Shown: one piece after another, positions 15,494 to 25,517 of the stretch
Layout: every line of letters begins with the position of its first letter
How positions within the stretch are numbered: position 1 is the stretch's first letter
Source of the DNA: Phocaeicola faecicola
Lineage (GTDB): Bacteria; Bacteroidota; Bacteroidia; Bacteroidales; Bacteroidaceae
DNA: 35,214 nucleotides
Assembly: GCF_013618865.1 (NCBI RefSeq)
Contig: NZ_JABSOE010000053.1
Span: 1 to 35,214, forward strand
Direction of reading: 5' to 3'
Made by a program: the position numbers and the translations under genes
The notes under the pieces: generated by a model
What the model saw: only the letters and a program-made list of their open reading frames with translations
Told to the model about the DNA's origin: nothing
The model's database searches: none

Positions 15494-18400
15494 TCAGAAA
15501 GCTACCTGTCTCAGCACTGAATACATCATCGGCTTCAGTTCGACGGTTTCTGTTGTCTGTGTGTCTGTATTGAACAGTCGGGTAACCAGCTTACCGTCTA
15601 TCATCTCAATACGCTGGTTGGGAAGATACTTGTACTGCTTCAGTTTCTTTTCAGGATAGAAATACCGGTCATGAAAGTGCTCTGCGTATACTCTGCCTTT
15701 TTCTTCTGCAGCCTCATGGTGCAAGGCATAGATAACGGCTCCATAGGCAAAGTAATGGAATCCGTTCCGGTCCTGTATCACTCTTGGGGCAGTCACCAGC
15801 TTCAGGTCAATCTGCTCTGTACAACCGCCTTTGCAGGAGAACACCAGGTAATCACCCTCAGTCACGTATTCCCTGGAAGCCTTTATCTCCTCGGCCCATG
15901 CAGGTTTTCTCAGTTTGATTCTCTGGTCCGTCTCACAATAGACCGACAGGCGGATACTGTCGGACAAAGGGTAGCCGGTCTGCATTTCTATCTTTACCTT
16001 ACCGCCCCGATGCTCCGTTTCCAGTGCACAAGGCAACAACAGATTGCATACCAGGTGGCCCTCGCTGTCTGTCATCCATGCCTTCTGAATGAAGTAAGGC
16101 GTAATTCTCAGCGAATTAGGTACACAGCAGACAGCCACATCCTGATGGACAGGCGAGTACTTGTACCTTGTCTGCTTTCTGTCGGCTTCCGGATGTCCGT
16201 TTCGCGTACCTCTCATCTCATACGAATTATCCGTCTTCAGGTAAGCGATGCCGCTTCCGTCCTTTAACCGCATTCCCAAGGCTGCATTGTAGAAAATGGT
16301 TTCCATGCGCTCAGCCGCAGCTACCTCTCCCTTCTTTTGCAGCAGCACCGAATAACTGTCGAGGAGTTCGTGGAGCGAGCAGAATTCATATCCGGTATCG
16401 TAGGGATGGGCACACCGTTCCCCGATCCATTCATCGCCGATGGCCCCACCCGTAGCTGTGGTGGTGGCAGCTATCCTGTCCAGGTACAGATTCAGAGCAT
16501 TGATGACCTTTTCATCCATAGTGGTCTGTGCCGCCACTATGAGAGGGCGCAGGTGTTCATACGTATGTACTCCATGACACTTGAGCTTGTATTCCTTATC
16601 CAGAATATTTCCCAGTTGGGCATCAGATTCGGAAGAAAAATGGCTGGAATAATCCAGGTAGAGGAAAAGCGCATAATCCAGGTACTTCCGGTCGCCCGTA
16701 AGCTGATACATACGGTCCAGCACGTCTGTAAACGTCAGTCCGTGAGCCACCCCTCCGTTGTATTCGGTACCGGCATCAAACGGAGCAGAACCGTAGATCG
16801 GCCATTTTTCCATGACATTGTCTACCGCCCGGCAAATCGCTTTCCATACTTCCTGCTTGCCGGTAGCCTCGTAATAAGCCAGCAGTCCCCTCAGCAAGGT
16901 GGTCTTCGACCACAGTTCTCCGTTTTCTTTGTCGAAACGATATCGTAAAGAAGGGGTATAAATCCCCAGGTAGCCGTCTTCATCCTGGGTAGCGAGGATT
17001 TCCCTGACATATTCGTCTACGCGTTTCATCGCTTCCGCATCGTTCAGCATGATGGCATTCCGGATGTACGCGTCCCTCCAGTTCGACTGCGTTTCCGAGT
17101 TCCACCATTTGTATTGCTCTTCTCCTTCCGCATCTCCCTCCTTGTGGTTTCCCAAATCCTTCGCCTTGCTGCCGGCAGAAAGCCTTCCGCTGCCATAGAT
17201 AGGGTCATTGATCAACTCCGGAATCAGTTCCGGCAAGTGAGTCAGTACCCCCTTCATGTCCATTTGCATTTGTTCCTTAAGCCATCCGAGGGGTTTGATG
17301 CTTCCGAAATGAAACGGCTTGAAGCATACCGCTACCGGATTCTCTACCATTTTATATTGTAATGTCCCGCCTTCCATAAGTTCTTTGAAATTGATGCTGT
17401 TGTCTTTTCTGATACCGTTGTAAGTTATTTCTCCTGCATAAATGTGCGATGCGGTGAGCCCATCGGCCTCGATGATAAGTTTACGGCCGTTACCGAGGCT
17501 GACGGAAGCACGCTTCACCTGCGGAGCTCCCAGTACGAAAACCCCATTGGCCGGATTCACGGGATAGAATCCCAGGGTAGAGAAAATGTACCATGCCGAC
17601 ATCTGCCCGCAGTCGTCATTGCCGATGATTCCATCCGGCCGGTCTCCGTAGAAGCGGTTGACAATCTGATTGACATAGAAATCCGTCTTCCAGGGCTTGT
17701 CCGAAAACTTGTATAAGTAAGCCACATGATGACAGGGCTCGTTGCCGTGCGCATACAGTCCGATCATCCCTTCCTGTCCCAGGTACTTGTCCGGGTTCTC
17801 TGTCTCCGTAGCGAAAAAGTAATCCAGCTGTCTGGTAAACTGCGCTTTACCTCCGATCAGTTTCGTGATTCCCTCTACATCCTGTTGTGCCGGCGTCCAG
17901 AAATACTGCCAGGCATTGGCCTCTGTATAATCTCCCGGATTGTTCATCGGAGACGTGGCCTTGAACGGATTGAAATCGGTTCTCCATTTCCCTTTCGAAT
18001 CCTTTCCCCTGAAGAGCTGGGAGTCACTGTCGAACAGATTTTCATAAAAACGGGCTCTTTGATAGAATTCTTCGCTGACCTCCTTCTTCTGGAGTTTCTC
18101 AGCCATGAAGGCCACGCACCAGTCGTCGTATCCGTTTTCGAGGCCTTGGAAACTGACTCATCCTTTACGAGGTCGAACGGATAATATCCGTATTTCCGGT
18201 AGGTATCCCAGTCGGAGTGAATGTGCGGGGTAGTCGAAGTCTCCTGAATCGCCGCAAAGGCCTCTTCGGGATTAAAGCCGCTGAATCCATTCTGATAGGC
18301 CGATACAATCATCGGAATCGCATGATTGCCGATCATGCAGTAGTTGTCTTTTCCCCATGCCGTCCAGATGGGCAGGAAGCCCGCCTTTTGATGATGGACA

Positions 18401-19476
18401 ATCATCGAGCGGACAATGGGGTCGATTACCTCCGGTGCGATGAACTGCAACAAAGGGAATGCAGCCCTGTAGATATCCCAGTTGGAGAGGGTCGAGAAGT
18501 AGGCCTTGTGCTCCGCGCAACTTACCTGGTCGTCCACTCCGCGGTACCTTCCGTCTACGTCTGCGATGTTGGACGGTTGCAGGAGCAGGTGATACATACA
18601 GTTGTAGAATATTCTCTTGCGTCGTTCGTCGGTCTCAATCTGTATCTTGTCAAGGTAACGGCTCCACTGGTCCGATGCTTGCTTGCGGACAGCCTCGAAG
18701 TCCCAGTGCGGAAGTTCCTGCTGCAGGTTCTTTTCCGCACCTTTCATTCCGGTGGTCGAGAGAGCCACTTTCACCTTCAACTGCGGATGCTTTGATTTCA
18801 GTTTGAACTGTGCGACGTACCTCGGTGCATTTTCCTTGGCCTGCAAAGGCAACTGTTCCATGCTCGAGAAAGGAGTATCAAATTTGATGACAAAGAAATA
18901 CTTCCGTTCCACCCAGTTTTTCGTATGGCAATAGCCGGTAATCGTATGCTTGTCTTTAATCTGAATATCGGAATGGAGGACAAGGCTGTCGGTCAGAAAC
19001 CGGATACCGTGCTGGAAGTCCAGCAGCAGACTGGCATTGGCCGACGGGAAAGTGTACCGATGAAAGGCCACCCGGTGCGTGCAGGTCAGTTCGGCCTTTA
19101 CTCCGTCTGCCTTTTCCACACTGTAATATCCGGCCGATGCCTTTTCCGTATGTTTCTTCAGGATGCCCTTCTTCTCATTGTCGGCAAAGGGAAGCAGCAG
19201 TACATCCCCCAGTTCCCCGATACCGGTACCGCTCAAATGTGTCTGGGAGAATCCGAGCAGGGTAGAGTCGGCATACTGATACCCGCTGGTATAATCCCAG
19301 CTGGTGCTGTTACAGTCGGGTCCCGGTTGCACTATACCAAAAGGCAGGGAAGGCCCCGGAAAGGTATGCCCCGTCCCCTGAGTGCCGATAAAAGGGTCTA
19401 CGTACATGACATTCTGTCCCGAAACCGTACCCAGCAGACCCCACATACACAGTAAAAGATGGATTTTCTTTTTCAT
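15494..19476 (-). pseudogene. GH92 alpha-mannosidase fused to GH127-type beta-arabinofuranosidase, frameshifted
   Basis: Read through one frameshift this is a secreted protein of about 1,327 residues. After the signal peptide (ends VSGQ) a GH92 module starts with DPFIGTQGTGHTFPGPS. It holds the catalytic-acid loop HGNEPCHHVAYLY (Glu126 of the downstream frame) and the base motif GNDDCGQMSAW (Asp167/168). GH92 enzymes are Ca-dependent, inverting exo-alpha-mannosidases. About 4 residues after the GH92 end a GH127 (DUF1680) module begins at FGSIKPLGWLKEQM. It keeps the Zn/Cys catalytic set: ExC at Glu577/Cys579 and CCVPN at Cys663/664, matching Glu338, Cys340 and Cys417/418 of HypBA1. The frame breaks in a T4 run (18135-18138, plus strand); one extra base gives SKNGYDDWCVAFMAEK. 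I take ATG 19476; 19482 is also possible, and the TTG at 19503 lies inside the promoter. Confidence 0.88.
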
Positions 19477-19490
19477 AGTCATAATTTTTA

Positions 19491-19508
19491 TACTTTTGTA
19501 CAAAAGTA
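19491..19508. promoter_or_regulatory. Palindrome carrying divergent -7 boxes
   Basis: TACTTTTGTACAAAAGTA is a perfect 18-bp palindrome. It presents a consensus TACTTTTG on the plus strand (19491-19498, towards the AraC gene) and another on the minus strand (19508-19501, towards the GH92-GH127 gene). The predicted starts would overlap, so RNA polymerase could serve only one direction at a time. The minus-strand leader would be about 20 nt and the plus-strand leader about 80 nt. Good -33 boxes are missing on both sides, which fits promoters that need an activator. Confidence 0.55.
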
Positions 19509-19581
19509 GCGTATATATTGAGCATTAAATTGCCCGTAATTCTCGTAATATTGTCGGATATTTCCATTCACTTCAAAAACT

Positions 19582-20457
19582 ATGAAAAGAAAAGTAGCCT
19601 ATGAATATGTAAGTTTTCAGGAGCAGACTTCCTTCCGGTGTGCTTCGTATCAGGTTCCGGTAACCGATGTCATGCCGCTGCACCAGCATCCGGAATGGGA
19701 GATTACGCTGATACAGGAAGGAAGCGGGACGGTGGTCACGGGAGATGCCTTGGATACTTTCGCTCCGGGAACGGTGACCATCGTGCCTCCCATGGTGCCG
19801 CACTGCTGGGTGTTTGCACCCGTCAACAAGGACGGAAGCAACCTGACAGCGAACACTACCCTTCATTTTGAAAACTCACTGCTGGAGAAACTGGCCGGTT
19901 TCAAGGAATTGGAAAGAGCCTGTAATGCCCTGCGTCATATGACTGCAGCCATTACCTGGAACGGGGACATTGCTGCAGACATCGGTGAACAGATACTCTC
20001 TGTCAGCGGGCAGCAGGGTGCTGAGCGGCTGTTCTCATTCGCGAAAATTATTGAGTCCTGTGTCTCTAAGACGGATGAGGCCCATGTGGCGGTCAGGCAG
20101 CTTGCGGCAGATGCCACAGAGGAGGAAGACCGGATACGCAAGGTCATCAAATACATCACGGAGAACTACATGCACAGAATTACCCTGGAGGAAGTGGCCG
20201 ACATGGCCTGCATGAGCAAGACCCGTTTTTGTGTCTATTTTCGTCAGTGCTTCCGCCAGACCTTTTTTACTTTCCTGAACCAGTACCGGATTGAGATGGC
20301 CATCTCCCGATTGCTGGAAAGCCGGTCGTCGGTGGCTGATGTCTGTTTTGAAGTGGGCTTCAATGATGTGCCGCATTTTATCCGGACTTTCAAGAAATAT
20401 AAAGGATGTGCCCCCAAAGCCTATCTGGCGAAAATAAAATCAGCCAACCGGCCTTAG
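19582..20457 (+). CDS. AraC-family transcriptional regulator of the GH92/SusCD locus
   Basis: This 291-residue cytosolic regulator has an N-terminal cupin sensor domain at about residues 10-100 (MPLHQHPEWEITLIQEG, then IVPPMVPHCW) and a C-terminal pair of AraC helix-turn-helix motifs from about 190 (YMHRITLEEVADMACMSKTRF, then the conserved VADVCFEVGFNDVPHFIRTFKKYKG). It is transcribed away from the GH92-GH127 gene and towards the SusD gene, whose terminator overlaps its stop codon. No hybrid two-component sensor or sigma/anti-sigma pair accompanies this SusCD locus, so this protein is the best candidate for its local activator. The effector is probably a mono- or oligosaccharide, but that is inferred from context only. 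Confidence 0.92.
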   Translation: MKRKVAYEYVSFQEQTSFRCASYQVPVTDVMPLHQHPEWEITLIQEGSGTVVTGDALDTFAPGTVTIVPPMVPHCWVFAPVNKDGSNLTANTTLHFENSLLEKLAGFKELERACNALRHMTAAITWNGDIAADIGEQILSVSGQQGAERLFSFAKIIESCVSKTDEAHVAVRQLAADATEEEDRIRKVIKYITENYMHRITLEEVADMACMSKTRFCVYFRQCFRQTFFTFLNQYRIEMAISRLLESRSSVADVCFEVGFNDVPHFIRTFKKYKGCAPKAYLAKIKSANRP

Positions 20458-20473
20458 CGGCCAGTTGGCTGAT
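20439..20473 (-). terminator. Terminator of the SusCD operon
   Basis: ATCAGCCAAC and GTTGGCTGAT form a 10-bp stem extended inwards, past one mismatch, by GGCC/GGCC. On the minus strand TTTATTTTC follows, so it ends transcription coming from the SusD-like gene. The AraC stop codon (20455-20457) lies inside the loop, so the two convergent transcripts share this hairpin. Confidence 0.85.
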
Positions 20474-20529
20474 GAAACCGGTATACCGACCGGTACAGTT
20501 ATGCCGGATGAAAGCTCATCTCCGTCATT

Positions 20530-22215
20530 TTATTCCCATCCCGGATTCTGGGGAAGCAGTCCCGGATTGCGCTGCAGTTCTCCCGAAGGAATAGGATACA
20601 GATACATTTTATCGTTCCAGGTACGGCTCTTTCCTTCCTGGTACGACAGGTCATCGTTCGTATAATTGCCATACACGATGGTCGGTTTCCAACTGCCGTC
20701 GCTACCCTGTACGTATTTACCGATATACGTCTGTACATTATTGACCAGTTTTCCGGCCTTCCATCTCTTCAGGTCATCAAAGCGGAATCCCTCACCGGCA
20801 AGCTCAATGCGCCGTTCGCGCCGTATCTCCTGAAGCAGCGGAGACAGGTTATATCCCCATTGTGGCCATTTGGCATCCTCGAAGCCCACCTGTAATGTCA
20901 GATGAGGCATTCCTACGCGGTCTCTCAGTTTATTCACTGTATTGTTCAGGTCCTCCTGCTTGATGGTTCCCAGTTCCGCCTTAGCCTCTGCATTGATCAG
21001 CAAGGTCTCCGCATAACGGTAAGCGATGCCGTCGAACGTACTCTTCGATTCAATATCCTGTGAAGGATCCGGATTAAAATACTTTCTTACCCAATATCCG
21101 GTAGGACAATCCTTGCTCACATAAGTCTTTTCATTCAGGTAGGTATTTTTCCCGTCGGCAGTCACCGTATACGGATGTGCTTCGGTCAGGATCAGCTGCT
21201 TGAAGTGCGGGTCACGGTCCTTGGCCTCTTCCGCCATGCTTTTATTCTGCTCGTGCGCCTTGCTGGTTGCCGAAGCCGGTTTGCCATCCGTGTAAAGAAA
21301 ACAGTCTGCAAAATCCTTGGACCATCCGCTTTTCGCATTCCGGAGCCATCTGGTGGCATTATGATAGCGCAGGTTAGGTTCAAAGTCAATATACAGGACA
21401 GCCTCCTTGAGCTTGCTCTTGTCTTCCATGATAAAGAGGTTATAATAATCCTCCTCAGGCTTTCCGGTAGAATAAATCTCGTAATTACCCTTGGTGATCA
21501 GTTCGTCCGTGATGCTCGCCGCCATTTTCAGCAATGCATCGGCCTCACCCGCATATCCCAGTTCCGTATGATATTTGTAATACGTTCCCTCGTTGAGGCA
21601 TACTCGCCCCAACAGATGCTTGGCAATGTCGGCATTCAACCGGTTCGGAGCTTCCTTGCCCTTTTCCGGAAGATTCTCTATCGCAAACTTCAAGTCTTCT
21701 ATGATTTTCTGCGCCACCTGGTTTCTGGGCATTTTTTTGCCGAAGAGTTCTCCACTGTCTACGTCGAGATCCTTGTCGAGCCAGGGCACATCACCGAAAG
21801 TCTTTATCTTGTTGAAATATTCCAGTGCACGGAAGAACCTGACCTCAGCCACATATTGGTTGATTTCCTTCTCACTGCCCGTAGCCGACTGATAATGAGT
21901 CATGAAATAATTGATGTTGCGTATGTTTCTCCAATTATCCTTCGACCACTCTCCATCCTCTGCCGGAACAGTATACTGTCCCCACAAAAAACTGTTGGGC
22001 TTGAACGGAATCTGGTTGTCGCTGTTCTCATCTCCCAGATTGGTAACCCCGTCCGGCAATATGCCATAAAAAGCATTTGCATACGTTTCCAGGTCCTTGA
22101 CAGTATTCCAGAAAGTCTTATCGTTCAGATCTTGAGGTCCTCTGTCCAGAAAACCATCATTGCACCCTGTCAATGACAGTGCAGCCGATAAAAAGAAAAT
22201 ATATTTAAGTTTCAT
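20530..22215 (-). CDS. SusD/RagB-family glycan-binding lipoprotein
   Basis: This 561-residue protein has a lipoprotein signal peptide (LTGC, Cys18) and the SusD-family N-terminus FLDRGPQDLNDKTFWNT. In the TPR-rich fold typical of the family it acts at the cell surface as a lid on the SusC channel and captures oligosaccharides. The C-terminal hallmark region, with IRRERRIELAGEGFRFDDLKRW, is present. It starts 19 bp after the SusC-like gene on the same strand, so the pair is an operon, and a strong terminator follows. The bound glycan cannot be read from the sequence. The nearby GH92-GH127 enzyme suggests mannose- and arabinofuranose-containing material. Confidence 0.95.
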   Translation of the reverse strand: MKLKYIFFLSAALSLTGCNDGFLDRGPQDLNDKTFWNTVKDLETYANAFYGILPDGVTNLGDENSDNQIPFKPNSFLWGQYTVPAEDGEWSKDNWRNIRNINYFMTHYQSATGSEKEINQYVAEVRFFRALEYFNKIKTFGDVPWLDKDLDVDSGELFGKKMPRNQVAQKIIEDLKFAIENLPEKGKEAPNRLNADIAKHLLGRVCLNEGTYYKYHTELGYAGEADALLKMAASITDELITKGNYEIYSTGKPEEDYYNLFIMEDKSKLKEAVLYIDFEPNLRYHNATRWLRNAKSGWSKDFADCFLYTDGKPASATSKAHEQNKSMAEEAKDRDPHFKQLILTEAHPYTVTADGKNTYLNEKTYVSKDCPTGYWVRKYFNPDPSQDIESKSTFDGIAYRYAETLLINAEAKAELGTIKQEDLNNTVNKLRDRVGMPHLTLQVGFEDAKWPQWGYNLSPLLQEIRRERRIELAGEGFRFDDLKRWKAGKLVNNVQTYIGKYVQGSDGSWKPTIVYGNYTNDDLSYQEGKSRTWNDKMYLYPIPSGELQRNPGLLPQNPGWE

Positions 22216-22234
22216 GTGTAATCAGTTTAAACAG

Positions 22235-25200
22235 TTAAAAAACAACATTAATACCTACAGAGAATGATTTCTGCTGAGGATAATCGTAAGGATTATTCAA
22301 CTCAGGATCAAATCCTTCCGGAGTATGCTTAAGCGTAAGGATATTTTCGCCCGTGAAATAAATTCTGCACTTCTGGATACCCCAGTTCTGCGTCAGCTTG
22401 ACCGGAAGGGTATATCCGAAGGACAAAGATTTGAGGCGAAGGTAAGCCGCGTTCAGCAAATATAAGGTCTGTGCCTGATTGATGGCCGTATTACCGTTGA
22501 AACGTGCCACCGGCAACCAGGCTCCTCTGTTGTTCTCTGTCCAGTAATCATTGGCAGCAGCCATCGGAACCTGCCATTCGCTGCCATATTGCCAGGTGAA
22601 CGATCCCGGCAGCCGCAGGTCGCGTTTGCCGACTCCCTGGAAGAAAATACCCAGATCGAACCCTTTCCAGTCGGCCGATACATTGAAGCCATATCTGAAC
22701 CGGGCATTTTCATTACCGATGATTTTCTTGTCTCCAGAATCGTCTACGGTATTCTTTCCATAGTCTACCACGCCGTCGTGATTGAGGTCAATGAACTGGA
22801 TGTCTCCCGGTTTTTTGTCGATAGCGCCATCCAGCTTCGACTGGTCTGGAGCCTGTGCGATTTCGTCAGCACTCTGGAACAGTCTGGATTCATATCCCCA
22901 GATTTCACCTAAGATCATGCCTTCGTAATATTGAGCCGACAGAGATTTGGAAGGATTATCGTATTTGGTAATCTCCGCACGCGAGTCGGACAGGTTGAAT
23001 CCTACACTGTAATGCAACCCATTCGCAAGCTGGTCGTTCCAGGTAAGGGCAAGTTCCCAACCCCTGGTAACCAGATTGGCCGCATTTTCTTCCGGCTCTG
23101 CAATACCCAGAATATTAGGCAACAGTTTGCCGGCACTCAGCATACCGGTAGTGGCACGCTGGTAATAGTCGAATGTTCCCTTCAGGCGGCTGTCCAGTAT
23201 GGCAAAGTCAAGTCCCAGGTCCCACTGAGTAACCTTTTCCCACGTAACGATCGGATTGACCAGCTTACCGGGCTGCACAAACTGTTCCCTTTTACCACCC
23301 AGCAGATAGTTCATTGTTCCCGAACCGTAGTTGGAGATATAAGAGTACCATCCATTGTCGAGCGCCTGATTGGCAAGACTACCGTAAGACGCTCTTATCT
23401 TGAGTTCGTCGAAGAATCCGTTGGTAGGATTCTTTATCCACGATTCTTCAGAGAGTTTCCATCCCAAGGAGAAAGAAGGACTGAAGACAGAACGGTTGTT
23501 CTTCGGAAATTTCGATGACAAGTCGTAACGTCCGTTTACTTCCAGGAGATACTTGTCGGCAAAAGCATAATTGACACGGAAAAATCCACTGCGTGTCGCC
23601 CAACTGTCATCTGCATTTGAAACGTACTTTTCTCCTGTGGCATTGCTCATTGAAGGCAAGTTGTTTGAGATGAGCTCCTCACGGCTGGCCGAGAAAAACC
23701 GGGTGTGCTTGGTTTCCTGGTTGAATCCCAGCATCACCTTGAAATAATGCTTGCCCAGCGTCTTTTCGTAATCACCGAACAGGTTGAATGCATTGTAAGT
23801 ATCATTGTTCTGTCCCTCGTATACCGAGTTGGGATTGGTCCATTGGAAAGTCTGCAGGAATTTGCCGTCTGCTCCATACTCATCGAAAGAGCGGACATGA
23901 TTCTTGTTGTGTTCAGAGTAATAATTGAAGGTATAATCCATATTGATGGTAAGTCCGTCAAAAGGCTTCAGCTTGACAGCCAGGGTATTCCAGAAGTCAT
24001 CCTTTACCGTTCTTCGGCTACCCCCTTCTTCCAGTACAGCCGCGAAATTGGTATAATTTCCCTGTCCCGACCAGTGTCCGTCAGGATGTTTCACCGGCAT
24101 AAGGGGCTGCGTATCGCTTCCAATCCACATGGCTCCATGAGCATTGTCCTGAGTGATTCCGTCCAGTTCCGTCCTGATGAAGCTCGATTTCACCGATACG
24201 TTCAACCAGTCCTTGATGTCATAGCTGATGGTATTCATGACATTGAACTTGCGGAATCCCTCATTGCCGTATCTCAGCAGTGAGCCCTGGTCGGTATATC
24301 CCACAGAAGTATAGTAAGTTGCCTTTTCTCCACCGCCATTAATGTTGACATTGTATTTCTGCAGCGGATAATTCTTTTTGTACATTTCCTTCATCCAGTC
24401 GGTGTTTCCCACATACGCATACTTTCCGGCCTGACAGTTCTGATACTGCCAGCTGTCGGGGTCGGTAGCGATGAAGACCGGAGAGTTGTTTACCGGATCA
24501 TTGAAGTAGGCTTCGATGTGCTCCATTTCCTCCTGGCTGAAAATGTTCTTTCCCTTGGTGTTCATGCCCGCGGTATTCATCCAGGTAGCATATTGCATGG
24601 AGTTCATGTAGCTGGGGCGTGTGGTAGGACTGTTGAATGAGACCGATGCATCCAGTGAGATCTGTGTAGGCATGTTCTTCTTACCGCCTTTGGTGGTGAT
24701 CAGGATAACTCCGTATGCGGCTCTTGCTCCGTATATGGATGCCGAAGCAGCATCTTTCAGTACGGATACACTGGCCACATCTTGTGGGTTAATCAGGTTG
24801 GGGTCCATTTCCACTCCGTCTACCAGTACCAGCGGAGACCCTCCGTTGATAGAGGTCGCCCCTCTGACATTGAAGCTCGATCCTTTTCCGGGCTGCGAAC
24901 TGGTGGTGACATTCAAGTTCGGTATCGTTCCCTGCAAGCCCTGTCCCAGGTTGACAATCGGTCTGTCTGCCAGCACCTTGTCGTCTACTGCAGAAACCGC
25001 TCCTGTAAGGTTCTCCTTCTTTACCGTAGCATAACCTACAACCACTACCTCTTTTAAGGTTTTCGTATCCTCTTTCATGGTGATACGGATCGGCTCCCCT
25101 TTCCACACTACTTCCTGAGTGGAATAGCCTACAAAGGAAATCTGGATGATTGCGCCCTTTTCCACATTGGGCAGTTCAAATTCGCCATCCATTCCGGTAA

Positions 25201-25405
25201 TGGTCCCGTTGTTGGTTCCTTTCACTACTACAGATGCACCGATAATCGTTTCTCCGAGTGCATCTTTTACAATACCTTTACATGAGCTGCTTTGTTGCAT
25301 CACTCCGGTCTTGCCGAAACCGATTCCGGTTGCAGCGGCGACTGTACCCGAAACCATGCCACCCAGTAGGAGCAGGGTACCAGCCTTTTTTGAGATGTTT
25401 ATCAT
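22235..25405 (-). CDS. SusC/RagA-family TonB-linked outer-membrane transporter
   Basis: This protein of about 1,056 residues imports oligosaccharides across the outer membrane using TonB-ExbBD energy. After a signal peptide come a carboxypeptidase-regulatory-like domain (CKGIVKDALGETIIGASVVV, with the hallmark FVGYSTQEV), a plug containing VSVLKDAASASIYGARAAYGVILITTKGG and a long beta-barrel ending SFSVGINVVF. There is no STN domain, so it is not wired to an anti-sigma factor. I chose ATG 25405 over an in-frame TTG at 25417 because it starts a normal signal peptide. It pairs with the SusD-like gene 19 bp downstream. The ~530-bp upstream region probably holds its regulated promoter. Confidence 0.95.
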   Translation of the reverse strand: MINISKKAGTLLLLGGMVSGTVAAATGIGFGKTGVMQQSSSCKGIVKDALGETIIGASVVVKGTNNGTITGMDGEFELPNVEKGAIIQISFVGYSTQEVVWKGEPIRITMKEDTKTLKEVVVVGYATVKKENLTGAVSAVDDKVLADRPIVNLGQGLQGTIPNLNVTTSSQPGKGSSFNVRGATSINGGSPLVLVDGVEMDPNLINPQDVASVSVLKDAASASIYGARAAYGVILITTKGGKKNMPTQISLDASVSFNSPTTRPSYMNSMQYATWMNTAGMNTKGKNIFSQEEMEHIEAYFNDPVNNSPVFIATDPDSWQYQNCQAGKYAYVGNTDWMKEMYKKNYPLQKYNVNINGGGEKATYYTSVGYTDQGSLLRYGNEGFRKFNVMNTISYDIKDWLNVSVKSSFIRTELDGITQDNAHGAMWIGSDTQPLMPVKHPDGHWSGQGNYTNFAAVLEEGGSRRTVKDDFWNTLAVKLKPFDGLTINMDYTFNYYSEHNKNHVRSFDEYGADGKFLQTFQWTNPNSVYEGQNNDTYNAFNLFGDYEKTLGKHYFKVMLGFNQETKHTRFFSASREELISNNLPSMSNATGEKYVSNADDSWATRSGFFRVNYAFADKYLLEVNGRYDLSSKFPKNNRSVFSPSFSLGWKLSEESWIKNPTNGFFDELKIRASYGSLANQALDNGWYSYISNYGSGTMNYLLGGKREQFVQPGKLVNPIVTWEKVTQWDLGLDFAILDSRLKGTFDYYQRATTGMLSAGKLLPNILGIAEPEENAANLVTRGWELALTWNDQLANGLHYSVGFNLSDSRAEITKYDNPSKSLSAQYYEGMILGEIWGYESRLFQSADEIAQAPDQSKLDGAIDKKPGDIQFIDLNHDGVVDYGKNTVDDSGDKKIIGNENARFRYGFNVSADWKGFDLGIFFQGVGKRDLRLPGSFTWQYGSEWQVPMAAANDYWTENNRGAWLPVARFNGNTAINQAQTLYLLNAAYLRLKSLSFGYTLPVKLTQNWGIQKCRIYFTGENILTLKHTPEGFDPELNNPYDYPQQKSFSVGINVVF

Positions 25406-25509
25406 AGATGTGAACAATAAGTTAAGAACGCTAATGACAAACGTCTGTCAGTTTCGTACAATAACGTTCAATTAATAAATAGTTTGTTTTTTGTGTGTTT
25501 ATCTCGGCG

Positions 25510-25517
25510 TAAAAGTA
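25510..25517 (-). promoter_or_regulatory. Possible -7 element for the SusC-like gene
   Basis: On the minus strand TACTTTTA is one base from the TAnnTTTG consensus and about 105 bp upstream of the SusC start. The -33 box is not recognisable, which would fit a promoter dependent on an activator. Weak support. Confidence 0.35.

Noticed and set aside
19477..19503. TTG start for the GH92-GH127 gene
   Set aside because: It lies within the promoter palindrome and would put charged residues before the signal peptide; ATG 19476 or 19482 is better.
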